DNA from: JABFXX01 sp964419605
GTDB lineage: Bacteria > Myxococcota_A > Polyangia > Haliangiales > Haliangiaceae
DNA: 64,000 nucleotides
Direction: 5' to 3'
Assembly: GCA_964419605.1 (NCBI GenBank)
Contig: CAYQQM010000007.1
Coordinates: forward strand, 23,454 to 87,453
A program made the translations under genes and the position numbers. Below, piece after piece: positions 53,101-62,929 of this stretch; position 1 is the first letter of the stretch; every line of letters begins with the position of its first letter. The notes under the pieces were generated by a model. It saw nothing but the letters and a program-made list of their open reading frames with translations. It was not told the DNA's origin and did not search any database.

Positions 53101-56100
53101 CGCAGCGGAAACCCGGGCCTGGAACGCGCTTGTCGATGCATATGCCGCGGCGGTACCCAAGTTTTCGCACAAGGCTGACGCGCTGCCGCTCATGCTCGTC
53201 ATGGCGAGGACCATCGAGAACGAGCAGGGCGATATTGGCCGCGCACTCGAGATGAACCAGCAGATCTTGGCGATCGATGACCGCAACGAGCAGGCGCTTG
53301 ATGCGCTCGACAGGCTATTCGTTGGGAAGGGAAATTTCGCCGACCTGCTCAAGATCTACGAGCGGAAGCTCGATCTCGCATCCGATCCGGACGAACGGAT
53401 CGCGATTCGGCTCAAGATCGGCCAGCTTTACGAAGGCGAACTGAAGGACGACGAAAAGGCGATTGCTGCGTATTCGGCGATCCTCGATAGCAATGGCGAT
53501 CATCCGATTGCGCTTTCGGCACTGGACCGGATTTACCAGCGAAATTCGATGTGGTCGGAACTTGCGGATGTGTTGGGGAGACAAATTACCGTCGTTGGTC
53601 CCGACGACGACAAACGCGCCCATGCCGAGCTCAAGTATCGCCTTGGCCAACTAAAACAGTCGCACTTGAACGACCGCTCGGGAGCGATCGATTCATATCG
53701 CGACGTTCTCGATATCGACGTCACCAACGCGAAAGCACGCGATGCGCTTGAGGCGTACCTGCGTCCAGATGCGCCCGGCAGCGAGCACAAACTAGCGGTG
53801 GCGAGCATTCTCGAGCCAGTCTATGAGCAGCTGCAGGAGTGGGGACCGCTCGTCGGCATACACGAGATTCAGCTAGATGCGGAGAAAGATACGGGTCGCC
53901 GCGTGGCGTTGTTGCTTCGCATTGGCGAGTTGCAGCGCACGAAGCTGTTGGACGCAGAGCGCGCCTTCGATGCATATGCTCGTGCGTTTAAGGAAGATGC
54001 GTCCTCCGACGCGGCTCGTGACCAACTCGAGTCGCTCGCGGTATTGATCGATAACGGTTGGGCGCGGCTGATCAAGCTGCTCGAACAGGCGCTCGAGGGC
54101 GACGTCGATAGCTCGGGCTCGGCGAGCACGAAGCTCGATCCCGCGTTGGCTCATAGTTTTGCGACCAAGGTGGCGCGAAACTACGAAGACCGGCTAGGAA
54201 ACAGCCCGAAGGCAGTTGAGTACTTCAAGCGCGCACTGTCGATCGAAAGCACAGACCTCAATGCGCTTGCCGCGCTCGAGGCCATTTTTACCCGCGACGA
54301 AAACTACCGCGAGCTGCTCGATATCTATCGCCGCCGGATCGATATTGCTAGTGAGCCAGAAGAGCGCTTGGCGTTCCTGTACCGTACGGCCTCGCTTCAC
54401 GAGGAGATGCTGCACAACTCCGACGAAGCAATTGCAATTTTCAACGAGATCCTCAATCAAGCACCTGATGATTTAAAGGCGTTGCGAGCTCTGGATCGGT
54501 TGTATCTGCAACGCGAGGCCTGGCGCGACCTGGGCGATAACATCGTTCGCCAGTTGACGCTCGTTGAGCGACCCTACGAGCAAGTGGCGTTACTTGTGCG
54601 GCTCGCGCAACTGCGGGAAACGCATTTGGGCGAGACGGCCGGCGCGGTAGAAACCTATCGCCAGGTTCTCGACCTTGAAGATCACAATCGGGAGGCCGTG
54701 ACCGCGCTGGAGCGGTTGCTCGCGAGCCCTGAACACGAGTTGGCGATCGCGAGCATCCTCGAGCCGATCTACAAGAGCTCCAACCAGTGGGCCAAGCAGA
54801 TCGGCGTGTACGAGATCATGGCGCGACACGCGTTCGATCCAGCGCGCAAGATCGAGCTGCTACATCAGATCTCGGAGCTGCATGAAATCGGCGGCGACAA
54901 TCCCGATGCCGCGTTCGGTACCTACGCCCGCGCACTTCGAGATGATCCGCGCAATGATGACACGCATGCACAGATCGATCGCTTGGCTCGAAATTTGGGC
55001 AAATGGCCTGAGGTAGCGGCGCTTTACGACGAAGTAGCCAATGCCACCAGCGAGGACGACCTGAAGGTCGGATTACTGTTCCGGCGCGCACAGGTCCAGG
55101 AGCACGAGCTTCGCGACAGTATTGGCGCGGTAGCGACCTACGAGCGCGTTCTGCAGCTTTCGCCTGGTGCGTCCGAAGGGGACTTCCTTCGGGGCAACGT
55201 AGAAGCTGCGACGGCCATTCAGGCCATTCATGAGCGCTCGGCCGATTGGCCCAACCTCGTAAGCATCTTGAAGCGCAAGAGCGAGATGCTGCCGAATGTC
55301 GATGATCGCAAGCGGCTGCTTTATCGAGCCGCCCAAATCGAAGAAGAAGTGCTTGGCGATGCCGATGGTGCGATCGCTACCTATCGCCATGTGCTCGAAA
55401 TCGACGATGTTGACATGATCGCAATGGACGCGCTGGAGCGGATGTACATCCGCTTGTCGCGATGGCAGCCTCTCAAGGATGTATACGCAAAGAAAGCGGA
55501 ACTTGCCGACGACGTAGAAGACAAAAAGCGAATGCTATACGTGCTCGCGCAAGTGCACGACCGAGAACTCGGCGACGTTGCCAAAGCCATCGAGACGTAC
55601 CAGAACATTCTCGATCTGGATGCCGAGGCACTTCCGGCGATCCAATCGCTCGATCGGCTCTATGGCCAGGCGGAGCGGTGGTACGACCTGCTCAGTAACC
55701 TCGAGAGGCAAGTGGAGCTGGCGGAGCGAACGTCCGAGATTGCTGCACTCAAATACCGGATCGGTAACCTGTGGCAGGTTCACTTGGGGGATATTGCGCG
55801 AGCGATTGAGAGCTTTCGCGAAGCACTTGAAATTGATCCAGCCCACGATGAAACCCTGCGAGCGCTCGATGGGTTGGTGCATAGCAAGACAGAGCCTGTG
55901 ATGGCAGCTCGTGTGCTCGAGCCGATTTACGAGGCTTCGGGGGAGTACGCAAAGCTCGTTGAAGTGATCGAGGTCGTCGTTGCGCACAACGAAGATCCGC
56001 TGTCGCGCGTGGAATTGCTGCACCGCATTGCGCATCTCCAAGAGGCGTCGATCGACAACGTCCAGGGCGCATTCGATGCCCACGTTCGGGCACTGCGCGA

Positions 56101-59100
56101 CGATTCAGGCAATGCGCTGACGCTCGGCCATCTCGAGCGCCTCGCTGAGATCACTGGAACGTGGGAGCCCGTTGCCGCATTGTACGGAGCAGAAGCGGCC
56201 AAGTCGCTCGACGTACCGCGCCAGGTCGATCTGTACACTCGGCTAGCTCGTGTGCACGAGCAAGAGCTCGCCGACGTGCCAAGCGCGATTGCAACCCTGC
56301 GCAAGCTCCTCGAGGTAGAGTCCGACAACAAGCCAGCAGTCTTGGCACTCGATCGACTTTACACAGCTTCGGCTGCGTGGCCCGAGCTGACGGAGATCCT
56401 GCGTCGCGAAATCGCTTTGTCCGAAACCGACCGCGAGGTTGCTGATCTGCAATATCGCCTGGCTCAAGTTCTGGAGAGCCGTCTTGGCGACCGTAAGGCG
56501 GCCGTCGAAGTTTATCGAGAGATATTGACGACTCAGCCTACGCACGAGTCCGCGCTAACGGCGCTTGAAACCATGTTTCATGCCGGTCACTTGCAGGTGG
56601 AAATTGGCAATGTTCTTGAGCCGCTCTACGAAGCGTCGTCAGAGTTCGGCAAGCTTCATGCGATCCACGAAGTCCAGCTCCAGAAGCTTTCGGGGCCTGA
56701 ACGCCAGGCGATGTACCAACGTTTGGCGGAGCTGGCTGAGCACCGATTGGAGGATCCGGCGCTCGCACTGCGGTGGTGGGCGCAGGCTGTGGTGGAAGAT
56801 CCACGGTGGGAGCGCGCGGTCGAAGACGGCGAACGGCTGGCGAAAGACACAGGGGCATGGGGTGATGTGGTCGCCGCGTATCGAGAGGCGCTCACTCGCA
56901 TCCCGAGCGGAGACTCCGAACTGGCGAAGCAGACGAACCTACGATTGGCGCGGGTTTACGAGTTCGAAGTTCGTGAGCCCGCTAACGCGGTTGCGACGTA
57001 CCTCGCTGCGTTAGAGCTGGATGCCAAAGACAGCGATGCCCTCGCAGCCCTCGATCGACTCTATCTGAACGCAGGCATGTCCGAGGACCTGGTGGAGATC
57101 CTACGCCGGCGCATCGAAGTCGTTCAGGATCCGGATGAACAGCTCGAGTTGGTGTTTCGCCGAGGTGAACTGTTTGCCGATGTACTTGGCGACCTCGAGC
57201 AGGCACTCGGTTGCTACAACGCGATTCTCGACCGCGACAGTCGCAATCGCCGCGCGCTCGAAGCGATCGAGAACATTCACTTTCGACGAGAAGAATGGAA
57301 GCCACTATTCGACACCTACGAGAAGTTGGTCGATACCGCCGATAGCGACGCCGAGATGGCCGACATCTACGCTCGGATGGCGCGGATCTGTTCCGACGCC
57401 CTCAACGATGAAGACAAAGCGATCGAACTACTCGGACGCGTTCTCGACATTCGCGGCGAGGAGCCTCAGGCGCTTTCTGCGCTTGCCGACCTTACGACCC
57501 GAGGCGAAAAATGGGAGGAGCTGGTCGAAATCGTCGAACGCCAAATCGCGGTCGCGCAGGGGCATCGCGAGCAGATAGCTCTGTACAAGCGGCTCGGCGA
57601 CATTTGGGAAAACAAACTATCCCGCGAGCGCAATGCCCTCGATGCATGGCTTGCAGCAGATCGCCTTGATAGTCGCGACCCAGAAACCTTGCAAAGTCTC
57701 GCCCGACTGTACCGGTCTACCCAAGCGTGGGATGAGCTAAGCCAAACGATCCGACGCATTCTCGATGTGGGGCAGCGTAACGCCACGGTTTCCGAGAGTG
57801 AGGTCATCGAACTCTATGCTCAGCTCGGACAGCTCGAGGGCGACGTCCTAGGTCGAGTCGAAGAGGCGATCGCTGCCTGGCGCCAGGTTATCGCCATTGA
57901 CCCTTCGGATTTTCGCGCGCTGTCGGCGTTGGAGAATCTGTTTGTGCGCGAAGCCCGGTGGGAGGAATCTATCGACGTCCTCGAGAAGCGGGCCCTTGTT
58001 CTCGACGACGAGCAGCAGCGGCGGGATACGCTGTTGCAGGCAGCAGCGACTTGGGAGGAAAAGGTCGAAGACCTCTCTCGCGCGGCGCAGGTGTATGAAC
58101 GAGTTCGGGCCAGCGATCCGACGAATTCGACTGCGAGCGAGAGGCTTGAGGCGATATATCGCCAGCAATACAAGTGGGCCGAACTCGTCGAGATCCTGCT
58201 GGAGCGCTCGGAGAACGTGGCGAACGTGGAGCAGCAAATCCAGCTACTCAATCAAGTAGCCGGGATTTACGAAACGGAAATCGGCGACCAAGAGTCGGCG
58301 TTTTACGTGCTTCAAGCCGCGTTCAAGCGCGACTACTCGCACGATCAAACGGCGCACGAGCTCGAGCGTCTCGCGACGGCCACCAATCGATGGGAGGAGC
58401 TGCTCGACGAGTATACGAATCGGGTAAACGAACTCGAGCGCGAAGATCGCGGTGCGGCCGCTGACCTTTGGGTCAAGATCGGACGTTGGTACTCTGAGCA
58501 CCTCAGCCACCTTGAATACGCGATTCATTCCGTACAGCAAGCGCTGCGCATCGATCCCAGTCACACAGGAGCGCTGGCCGGCATGGCCGACCTGCAGCGC
58601 AAGCGCGGTAGCTGGAGCGAACTCAGTGAAACGCTTCATCGCCACGCAGCGGTAGAGCCCGCGCCCGAGAAGCGGACGGAGCTCTATATTCAGCTCGCTG
58701 AGCTTTTGGAGCGTCAGATGCTGGATATCGGCGGCGCGATCCATTCGTATCAGCAGGCGTTACTCCACGATGGTGGATCGAAAACTGCACTTGCAGCACT
58801 TGATCGACTTTATCGACGAACCGAGCAGTGGGAACCGCTGATCGACGTAATGACGCGCCGCGCGGATTTATCGACTGATGATCAAGACATCATTCGGTTG
58901 CGGCTCGAGGTCGGCTCGATCTGGGATCAGCGGTTGCTCAACGCGGGTCAGTCCATCGGCGCGTATCAGAAAGTTCTCGACCTGGACCCCTCCAATATTG
59001 CCGCGCTACGAGCGCTCGAGGCGCTGTACGAAAAGACCGAGCAAACCGAGAAGTATCTCGACGTGCTGGAGGCCCAGCTCGACGCCATGCCCTCCGATCA

Positions 59101-62100
59101 GGAGCGGGTGTCGCTCTACGAACGCATGGCAGCGGCATGGGAAGAGCGCTTTGGCAAGCTCGACCGAGCAGCGGAGGCACTGGAGAAGATCGTTGCGATC
59201 GACAGTCGAAGCTACAGCGCGTACCGCGAGCTGGCGCGGCTTTATCAGCAGGCTGGAAAGTACGAAGCGCTCGTCGAAACCTACCGCAATCACATTGCGG
59301 CTACGACGGATCTGACGACGCGCGTCGAGTTGTATGTGGCGATGGGGCAGACCTATGAGCTGCAGCTCAACGAAGTAGATCGAGCGCTGGAAGCGTACAA
59401 CGACGTGTTAGGCATCGATTCAGATGAGCCACGTGCGCTGGATGCGCTTGGCAGACTGTACGAGAAGATCGGCGAGTACGATCGCGCGATCGACATGATG
59501 GGGCACCTCGTTACGCTGACCCAAGATGCTCGCAAGCAAGTCGAGCTGTACTCGCGGATGGGTCGGCTGCAGTACACGAAGCTGCAAGATCCCGAAGGCG
59601 CAGAGGCGAATCTGTTACGCGGGCTTTCGCTCGATAAGGGTCACGTCCCGACGATGGAGGCGTTGACGAAGCAATATGCCGATCGCGGCGATTGGCTCAA
59701 AGCCGCACAGATGATGGTACGCGCGGAGAGTTACACCGCAGTCGCCGTTGATAAAGTACGCTTGCTTTTTGAGGCCGCCAACATCTACGCCTACAAGCTG
59801 CGTCAAGATGATCAAGCCAAACAGCTTTATGCCGCAGTAATCGCGCTCGATCCGGAGCACGTTGACGCGGGGCGTCCGCTTGCCGATTTGTATTTTGAAG
59901 ACAAGCAATGGGCGGAACTATCTCCGGTCATCGACATGCTGTGCCGAAAAGTCGGGCAGCTGCACGCCGATCCGAAGGAACTCAACGAACTCTATTACCG
60001 GGCGGCGCGGGTCGCCGATGAGTTGGGCGACCATCACAAGGCGCTCGAGTACTACAAAGCCGCGTACGATATCGATTCGACGTATTTGCCGACCCTTCTG
60101 GGCCGAGCAGACCTCTTGTTCAAGATGCAAGAGTGGGATGCGGCCGGAAAAATCTACCAGACCATTCTGGTTCAGCATCGCGATGGACAAGATGAGTCCG
60201 ACGTGGTTCGCATTTACCATCGCCTCGGCATGGTTCGCCAAGCGCTCGGCGAGCGCAAGAAGGCGCTCAACATGTTCGAAAAGGCGCTGGAGATCGATCC
60301 GTCGCACCGCGATACGTTGCAAGCGGTTATCGATCTGCAAGTGCAGCAGGGCGATTGGGAAGCGGTGGTGCATGCCAAACGCGGCTTGATGCAGACCGCG
60401 TCGGATCGGGATAAGGCAGCGCTCCTCGACCAGATTGGCGGCATTTATCACAGCAGACTGCAGAATCCGCAAAAAGCCACGGCCGCCTACGTGGAGGCAC
60501 TCGAATTCTCCCCCGAAGATCATCAACTGCTGCAGAAATTGCTCGAGCTCTATACAGAGACGAAGCAATGGAAGAAGGCCGTCGAGACCATCGAGAGGTT
60601 CGTTGTGCTCGAATCCGACACCGTGCGCAAAGGGGCGTATTTCCACGCCGCGGCGACCCTGTGCCGCGATGAGTTGAAGTCGCTCGATGAGGCAGTGGAC
60701 TACTACAACCGAGCGCTCGATAGCTTCTTTGCTCAGCCCGACAAGCTATCGGATGCGTCGCTGCCGCGCGCGCTGAAATCGTTCGAAGCGATCGACAAGG
60801 TGTTAACGACGAAGCGCGACTGGAAGGCTCAGGAGCGTGCGTACCGCGACATGATCAAGCGCCTTCCTGCGCCGAACACGCCGGTCGGCCAGAGCGGCAC
60901 CGTTCATAAGCTGCGCGTCGGTTTGTTCGACGGACTTGGCGAAATCTATCGCTCGCGACTCAAGCACTTCCAGTCTGCTACGCAGGCCTACGAGGTAGCG
61001 CAGCAGATGGATCCGCGTAACGAGATGCGCGGCGACGGGACCGATCGAGCCGAGATTCTCGCAGAGCTGTATCTGGTCGCCGGACCTGATTACACCGATA
61101 AGGCGATCGATCAGCACATGCGGATGCTGCGCAATGAGCCGTTCAAATACGACTCGTATAAGGCGTTGCGCAAGATCTACATGGATACGCACCAGTACGA
61201 TAAGACGTGGTGCATTTGCAGCACGCTGGCGTTCCTCAAGAAGGCGGAACCCGACGAACTGCAGTTCTATGAGCAGTACAAACCGCGCGGCTTGGTGAAA
61301 GCCAAGAGCATGATGAACAGCGAAACCTGGGGCAAGCTGGTTCATCCCGACGAGAACCGATACATATCGGCCACATTCGCGGCGTGTTGGCAGGGCGTGG
61401 CTGCCATGAAGGCGTTCCCGCACAAGGACTTTGGCATTAAGCGGAAAGATCGGCGTCAACTTCAGGGCGATTCTCTGATGTTCTCGAAGCTGTTTTACTA
61501 TGTCGCTCAGGTCCTGAACGTTCCGCTGCCCGAAGTGTTTTTGGTCGAGGACAACAAGAGCGCTGACATCCAGCTGGCTAACGCGATCGAAAAGAACGAG
61601 CTGTGCCCATCGTTCGTCGTTCGGCCGCATCTGCTGCAGGGCAAAAACGAACGCGAACTCGCGTTCCTGTCGGCTCGGCGACTCACGTTCATGCGCCCCG
61701 AGTACTACTTGAAGATGCTGTTACCGACCAACACCGAGCTCAAAGTCGTTGTGCTATCGGCCCTCGTCATGGTGCAGCCGCGATTTCCAGTTCCGCCGGA
61801 TGCGGTGCCCATGGTGCAGCAGTATCTACCCGAGATGCAGAAACGCATGCCGCCGCATGCGCTCGAGCAACTGGGAGCCGTCGTGCAGCGGTTCCTCCAG
61901 GCTGCACCAGAGATCAACTTGGCGAAGTGGGGACATGCGGTAGACGCCGTTTCATATCGCGCCGGGTTCGTGGTGGCGGGGGACCTCGAAGTCGCAGCGC
62001 GTATGGTGTCGGCAGAGCCAGTCGTTGTCGGCGGACCACAAGTCAAGGATAAGATTAAGGAACTCGTGCTGTATTCGATTAGCGAAGAGTTCTTTGCTAT

Positions 62101-62134
62101 CCGCGCCCAGATGGGCCTGACGATCGCCGGCTAG
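50111..62134 (+). CDS. Giant TPR protein, 4007 aa (GltI/AgmK-like)
   Basis: ATG 50111 lies 10 nt after GGGAGGA; an ATG at 50090 would put that site inside the gene. No signal peptide, so cytoplasmic. About residues 1-400 are TPR-like. About 410-506 is an Ala/Glu/Lys repeat (AAEKAAAEK...) predicted as one long helix. From about 540 to 3700, paired TPRs recur with a period near 75 residues, each with a form like AIxxYxxVLxxDPxxxxAL followed by AL(D/E)xLYxxxxxWxxL. The last ~300 residues are a separate domain (FGIKRKDRRQLQGDSLMFSK, FLSARRLTFMRPEYYLKMLL). AgmK/GltI of Myxococcus is a giant TPR protein in the equivalent cluster. Likely an intracellular docking platform below the FHA protein. Confidence 0.88.
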   Translation: METRTLLRERLRRSRDWTQTIDELEKELEASGTKPEQSERLFELGALVEDVIPERERALGLYQRAWKLHPDNLKALSRAREVYGEIGRFEMVAKLGEMELRSPHAAVELAQIVGEAMLDNGQKDKALPILQRALGARPDSTRVLDALAAVTYDTQYWSDEVDRLADEADRFEDAQSIRMLLRAARIVRIEAADDPRLEELLKRIFVKDIDEPSANFIYETLLATSNRWDELEKHQLRRAERAADRGQRIEALRTFALEWVQRFKDRDRGAKFFETALKASAQNGAAPMRSIVAAITLLRQVQGEKGEWTSLLELIDSIIPRTPGTEEKLFIALQAGEIAGDKLNDVERAKTYYALAASIEPQNPRVLDFVAATGSLDDVKIAAGSMPQMPAQTDLAAASDGAAAPTPEAKPAVAEKAAAEKAAAEKVAEKAVAAEKAATGKAAEKAAAEKAAAEKAAAEKAAAENAAQKALAAERAVAAEKAATDRAAEKAATEKAAAENAVAEAPGASDIESAMAKAKAGEGGADKGVGAWKEVVAKYPSEKLPRRELARVLRTATLWPQLVDALKDEEAKATVSAEDKSAVFVELADVYGKLNNDNQVVAALTQAIQHDGSRREAFDKLTSIYEAKKRWPDLVKLLQEKAERTLDGSEKVATYLQVANLYLERFSNQAEAIKAFEKVLELDPNNLQAVDHLLAVYEKRRDWEKLIKLKEAEIDRAPEHERADKVIEVARMAAAKVKKPDVCTYWWEKVVIYQPTHDEALTELYKLYERNKTWDKLAEICHRQADAATDLKVKADALQRLGLLYTEKVENPAGAIEAWQKLLAIDDGNRRAQDALKKLYVTEGRWADLEEHYRSRAKIDEYIRVLEREVESGSETHRLQLALKIAVLYRDELQKPDRAMRAFEKVLQLDDNNLEAAEALIPLYEAGRDPKALVRVLEIQLQATATDDQLTRQERMKRLAQYNEDRLRDKPAAFGWWIKALSEDHESSEIHQEVERLAAETRAWNALVDAYAAAVPKFSHKADALPLMLVMARTIENEQGDIGRALEMNQQILAIDDRNEQALDALDRLFVGKGNFADLLKIYERKLDLASDPDERIAIRLKIGQLYEGELKDDEKAIAAYSAILDSNGDHPIALSALDRIYQRNSMWSELADVLGRQITVVGPDDDKRAHAELKYRLGQLKQSHLNDRSGAIDSYRDVLDIDVTNAKARDALEAYLRPDAPGSEHKLAVASILEPVYEQLQEWGPLVGIHEIQLDAEKDTGRRVALLLRIGELQRTKLLDAERAFDAYARAFKEDASSDAARDQLESLAVLIDNGWARLIKLLEQALEGDVDSSGSASTKLDPALAHSFATKVARNYEDRLGNSPKAVEYFKRALSIESTDLNALAALEAIFTRDENYRELLDIYRRRIDIASEPEERLAFLYRTASLHEEMLHNSDEAIAIFNEILNQAPDDLKALRALDRLYLQREAWRDLGDNIVRQLTLVERPYEQVALLVRLAQLRETHLGETAGAVETYRQVLDLEDHNREAVTALERLLASPEHELAIASILEPIYKSSNQWAKQIGVYEIMARHAFDPARKIELLHQISELHEIGGDNPDAAFGTYARALRDDPRNDDTHAQIDRLARNLGKWPEVAALYDEVANATSEDDLKVGLLFRRAQVQEHELRDSIGAVATYERVLQLSPGASEGDFLRGNVEAATAIQAIHERSADWPNLVSILKRKSEMLPNVDDRKRLLYRAAQIEEEVLGDADGAIATYRHVLEIDDVDMIAMDALERMYIRLSRWQPLKDVYAKKAELADDVEDKKRMLYVLAQVHDRELGDVAKAIETYQNILDLDAEALPAIQSLDRLYGQAERWYDLLSNLERQVELAERTSEIAALKYRIGNLWQVHLGDIARAIESFREALEIDPAHDETLRALDGLVHSKTEPVMAARVLEPIYEASGEYAKLVEVIEVVVAHNEDPLSRVELLHRIAHLQEASIDNVQGAFDAHVRALRDDSGNALTLGHLERLAEITGTWEPVAALYGAEAAKSLDVPRQVDLYTRLARVHEQELADVPSAIATLRKLLEVESDNKPAVLALDRLYTASAAWPELTEILRREIALSETDREVADLQYRLAQVLESRLGDRKAAVEVYREILTTQPTHESALTALETMFHAGHLQVEIGNVLEPLYEASSEFGKLHAIHEVQLQKLSGPERQAMYQRLAELAEHRLEDPALALRWWAQAVVEDPRWERAVEDGERLAKDTGAWGDVVAAYREALTRIPSGDSELAKQTNLRLARVYEFEVREPANAVATYLAALELDAKDSDALAALDRLYLNAGMSEDLVEILRRRIEVVQDPDEQLELVFRRGELFADVLGDLEQALGCYNAILDRDSRNRRALEAIENIHFRREEWKPLFDTYEKLVDTADSDAEMADIYARMARICSDALNDEDKAIELLGRVLDIRGEEPQALSALADLTTRGEKWEELVEIVERQIAVAQGHREQIALYKRLGDIWENKLSRERNALDAWLAADRLDSRDPETLQSLARLYRSTQAWDELSQTIRRILDVGQRNATVSESEVIELYAQLGQLEGDVLGRVEEAIAAWRQVIAIDPSDFRALSALENLFVREARWEESIDVLEKRALVLDDEQQRRDTLLQAAATWEEKVEDLSRAAQVYERVRASDPTNSTASERLEAIYRQQYKWAELVEILLERSENVANVEQQIQLLNQVAGIYETEIGDQESAFYVLQAAFKRDYSHDQTAHELERLATATNRWEELLDEYTNRVNELEREDRGAAADLWVKIGRWYSEHLSHLEYAIHSVQQALRIDPSHTGALAGMADLQRKRGSWSELSETLHRHAAVEPAPEKRTELYIQLAELLERQMLDIGGAIHSYQQALLHDGGSKTALAALDRLYRRTEQWEPLIDVMTRRADLSTDDQDIIRLRLEVGSIWDQRLLNAGQSIGAYQKVLDLDPSNIAALRALEALYEKTEQTEKYLDVLEAQLDAMPSDQERVSLYERMAAAWEERFGKLDRAAEALEKIVAIDSRSYSAYRELARLYQQAGKYEALVETYRNHIAATTDLTTRVELYVAMGQTYELQLNEVDRALEAYNDVLGIDSDEPRALDALGRLYEKIGEYDRAIDMMGHLVTLTQDARKQVELYSRMGRLQYTKLQDPEGAEANLLRGLSLDKGHVPTMEALTKQYADRGDWLKAAQMMVRAESYTAVAVDKVRLLFEAANIYAYKLRQDDQAKQLYAAVIALDPEHVDAGRPLADLYFEDKQWAELSPVIDMLCRKVGQLHADPKELNELYYRAARVADELGDHHKALEYYKAAYDIDSTYLPTLLGRADLLFKMQEWDAAGKIYQTILVQHRDGQDESDVVRIYHRLGMVRQALGERKKALNMFEKALEIDPSHRDTLQAVIDLQVQQGDWEAVVHAKRGLMQTASDRDKAALLDQIGGIYHSRLQNPQKATAAYVEALEFSPEDHQLLQKLLELYTETKQWKKAVETIERFVVLESDTVRKGAYFHAAATLCRDELKSLDEAVDYYNRALDSFFAQPDKLSDASLPRALKSFEAIDKVLTTKRDWKAQERAYRDMIKRLPAPNTPVGQSGTVHKLRVGLFDGLGEIYRSRLKHFQSATQAYEVAQQMDPRNEMRGDGTDRAEILAELYLVAGPDYTDKAIDQHMRMLRNEPFKYDSYKALRKIYMDTHQYDKTWCICSTLAFLKKAEPDELQFYEQYKPRGLVKAKSMMNSETWGKLVHPDENRYISATFAACWQGVAAMKAFPHKDFGIKRKDRRQLQGDSLMFSKLFYYVAQVLNVPLPEVFLVEDNKSADIQLANAIEKNELCPSFVVRPHLLQGKNERELAFLSARRLTFMRPEYYLKMLLPTNTELKVVVLSALVMVQPRFPVPPDAVPMVQQYLPEMQKRMPPHALEQLGAVVQRFLQAAPEINLAKWGHAVDAVSYRAGFVVAGDLEVAARMVSAEPVVVGGPQVKDKIKELVLYSISEEFFAIRAQMGLTIAG

Positions 62135-62175
62135 TACGGAGGCGGTCAGGTTCGCCTGCGAGCCGGACGCCAAAG

Positions 62176-62556
62176 CTACGGAGCTTTATCTTTGTTGGCT
62201 GGAACGAATCTCTGTACGTGATCGCCCCCTACGTTCCCCGCGCCGCCCAGATTCGGGCGTTCTCGGTTCGCACGAGCAAGACCCGAATGTTGGGCTTGGC
62301 TAGCTGCACCATAAAGTGCCGGGTTTGCAAGTCGCAACAAGTCCCAAACACTCATCTTCGATAGTGCGGTGCGTGCATTTCCAAAAAGCTCGTTTATCCT
62401 AGCCCGGACGGCCGGATCGTTAATTTTATACTCGGGGTTCAGCTGTCTTAGGGCACCTCCATCACCCGCCGGACCCTCGTGGCCCTTCTGGTGATCCTCA
62501 AAAGGACTTGTCTCAGGAACGAAAATCTGTTGGTCCGGAGCTGGTTGATCAGCCAT
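62176..62556 (-). CDS. Hypothetical protein (126 aa)
   Basis: No signal peptide. N-terminus polar and Pro-rich; the middle may fold (LNPEYKINDPAVRARINELF, ARTALSKMSVWDLLRLANPA); the Gly/Asn-rich C-terminus looks disordered. Not recognised. It is convergent with the giant TPR gene (41-bp gap), with no strong ribosome-binding site. It may be the head of a decayed gene, since the DNA upstream is disrupted. Confidence 0.45.
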   Translation of the reverse strand: MADQPAPDQQIFVPETSPFEDHQKGHEGPAGDGGALRQLNPEYKINDPAVRARINELFGNARTALSKMSVWDLLRLANPALYGAASQAQHSGLARANRERPNLGGAGNVGGDHVQRFVPANKDKAP

Positions 62557-62662
62557 GGACGAACTGTTGACCCGCCCCCCCCAACGTCAAGCACAAACTG
62601 CACTCCGAAGCGACTGGCTGTGGTGCGATGTGATCTAGTGCACAGTCGCACGCAGCTCTTTC

Positions 62663-62929
62663 CTAGACGATCGCGCCGACTCGATCGATGTAGAGATCAT
62701 CGACGGCAAGTTCGACACCGACCGACTCGAGATGCAAGCGTTCGTCCGGCCCGTATTCGTCGAGATGCCAGCGTCTACTGGTCGTTCCGCAAATTCCGGA
62801 CGAAGTCCGCGCACAAGCTACGTGTCCGTGCGCCGCGATACAGTGATAACCGCAGGCGGTTTGGCCATAGTTCGTCACGCATTGATTGGAGAAAAGCTCG
62901 ACCAGGCCGGCCATCAAGATTCCGAACAC
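62663..62929 (-). pseudogene. Fragment of a Cys-rich secreted protein, possibly run into foreign sequence
   Basis: The minus-strand frame reads QCVTNYGQTACGYHCIAAHG then HVACARTSSGIC, a Cys pattern common in short myxobacterial lipoprotein or secreted-protein tails. It then changes to EYGPDERLHLESVGVELAVD, which looks like the C-terminus of a Uma2-type protein. No signal peptide precedes it. The two parts probably come from different genes joined by deletion. Confidence 0.35.
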
